Positions 63,801-64,000 of a DNA stretch of 64,000 bases are shown piece after piece. Position 1 is the first letter of the stretch. Every line of letters begins with the position of its first letter. A program made the position numbers and the translations under genes. This DNA is from Palaemon carinicauda. Lineage: Eukaryota > Arthropoda > Malacostraca > Decapoda > Palaemonidae. The notes below the pieces were generated by a model. It ran no database searches. It saw only the letters and a program-made list of their open reading frames with translations, and was not told where the DNA came from. The stretch spans positions 14,327,655 through 14,391,654 of the forward strand of contig NC_090744.1 in NCBI RefSeq assembly GCF_036898095.1. The letters are read 5' to 3'.

Positions 63801-64000
63801 CTTGTAGTTTATCTTAATGTCCTTAATTATTTTGGGCCAAAATCCTCTGACTTAATCTATTATGTCGGCTTAAGGAGATTAAACTGCACCAAAGTGTCTT
63901 CATTTTTAAGAGACCAATGTATAACGATCTATATGTTAGATATATAAATACTTATCGTAAATTTTATAATATATAAGAACTGTATTAGTAATAAACTAAC

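Noticed and set aside
57720..64000. Terminal inverted repeats of the Academ-like element
   Set aside because: I compared the flanks by eye and found no convincing inverted pair; the end may lie outside the window.

Overview
This is a eukaryotic window, almost certainly from a large, repeat-rich invertebrate genome. My best guess is a decapod crustacean (shrimp-like). That guess rests on very long (TA)n, (CT)n and (GA)n microsatellites and on a mix of DIRS, RTE-like LINE, Ty3/gypsy, MULE, hAT, Tigger, piggyBac-like, PIF-like and Academ-like elements. No ordinary host gene, rRNA, tRNA or CRISPR array can be supported. Nearly all recognisable coding sequence belongs to transposable elements, and most of it is broken.

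Layout. 1-5.3 kb: (TA)n arrays around a LINE 3' end, then a diverged ~1.1-1.3 kb tandem duplication. 5.56-13.96 kb: a structurally complete DIRS retroelement on the minus strand (inverted terminal repeats, internal complementary region, gag, RT/RNase H, tyrosine recombinase) inserted into an RTE-like LINE relic, whose halves lie at 5.3-5.56 and 13.96-14.38 kb. 14.39-16.40 kb: a decayed FLYWCH/MULE transposon with ~100-bp TIRs. 17.77-18.56 kb: a ~60-bp minisatellite split by a SINE-like insertion. 18.67-32.36 kb: a gag-only LTR element (family A, minus strand, 4-bp TSD) that hosts a PIF-like MITE in its 3' LTR, a piggyBac-like element carrying a dimeric satellite, and a nearly full RTE-like LINE. 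33.6-38.0 kb: a hAT transposase relic with tandem repeats at its 3' end. 38.12-40.69 kb: a Tigger/pogo relic inside a (TA)n array. 40.96-45.29 kb: a dead Ty3/gypsy element with 297-bp LTRs. 45.3-46.3 kb: microsatellites and a LINE relic. 48.8-57.1 kb: a gypsy-like gag relic split by a family A solo LTR, itself split by a young LTR element (family C) that sits in a (TA)n array. 58.2-62.9 kb: one intact 1553-codon ORF.

The most interesting item is that ORF. Its N-terminal zinc-binding motifs and central transposase-like region are followed by a C-terminal region that reproduces the acidic-residue layout of FEN-1/XPG nucleases. The best explanation I have is an Academ-superfamily transposase with a fused XPG/FEN-like nuclease. 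It is the only long undamaged gene in the window. Other items of note are the paralogous empty site that dates and defines the MITE, the 187/375-bp satellite inside a transposon, and the repeated association of (TA)n arrays with LINE 3' tails and with Tigger and LTR insertions.
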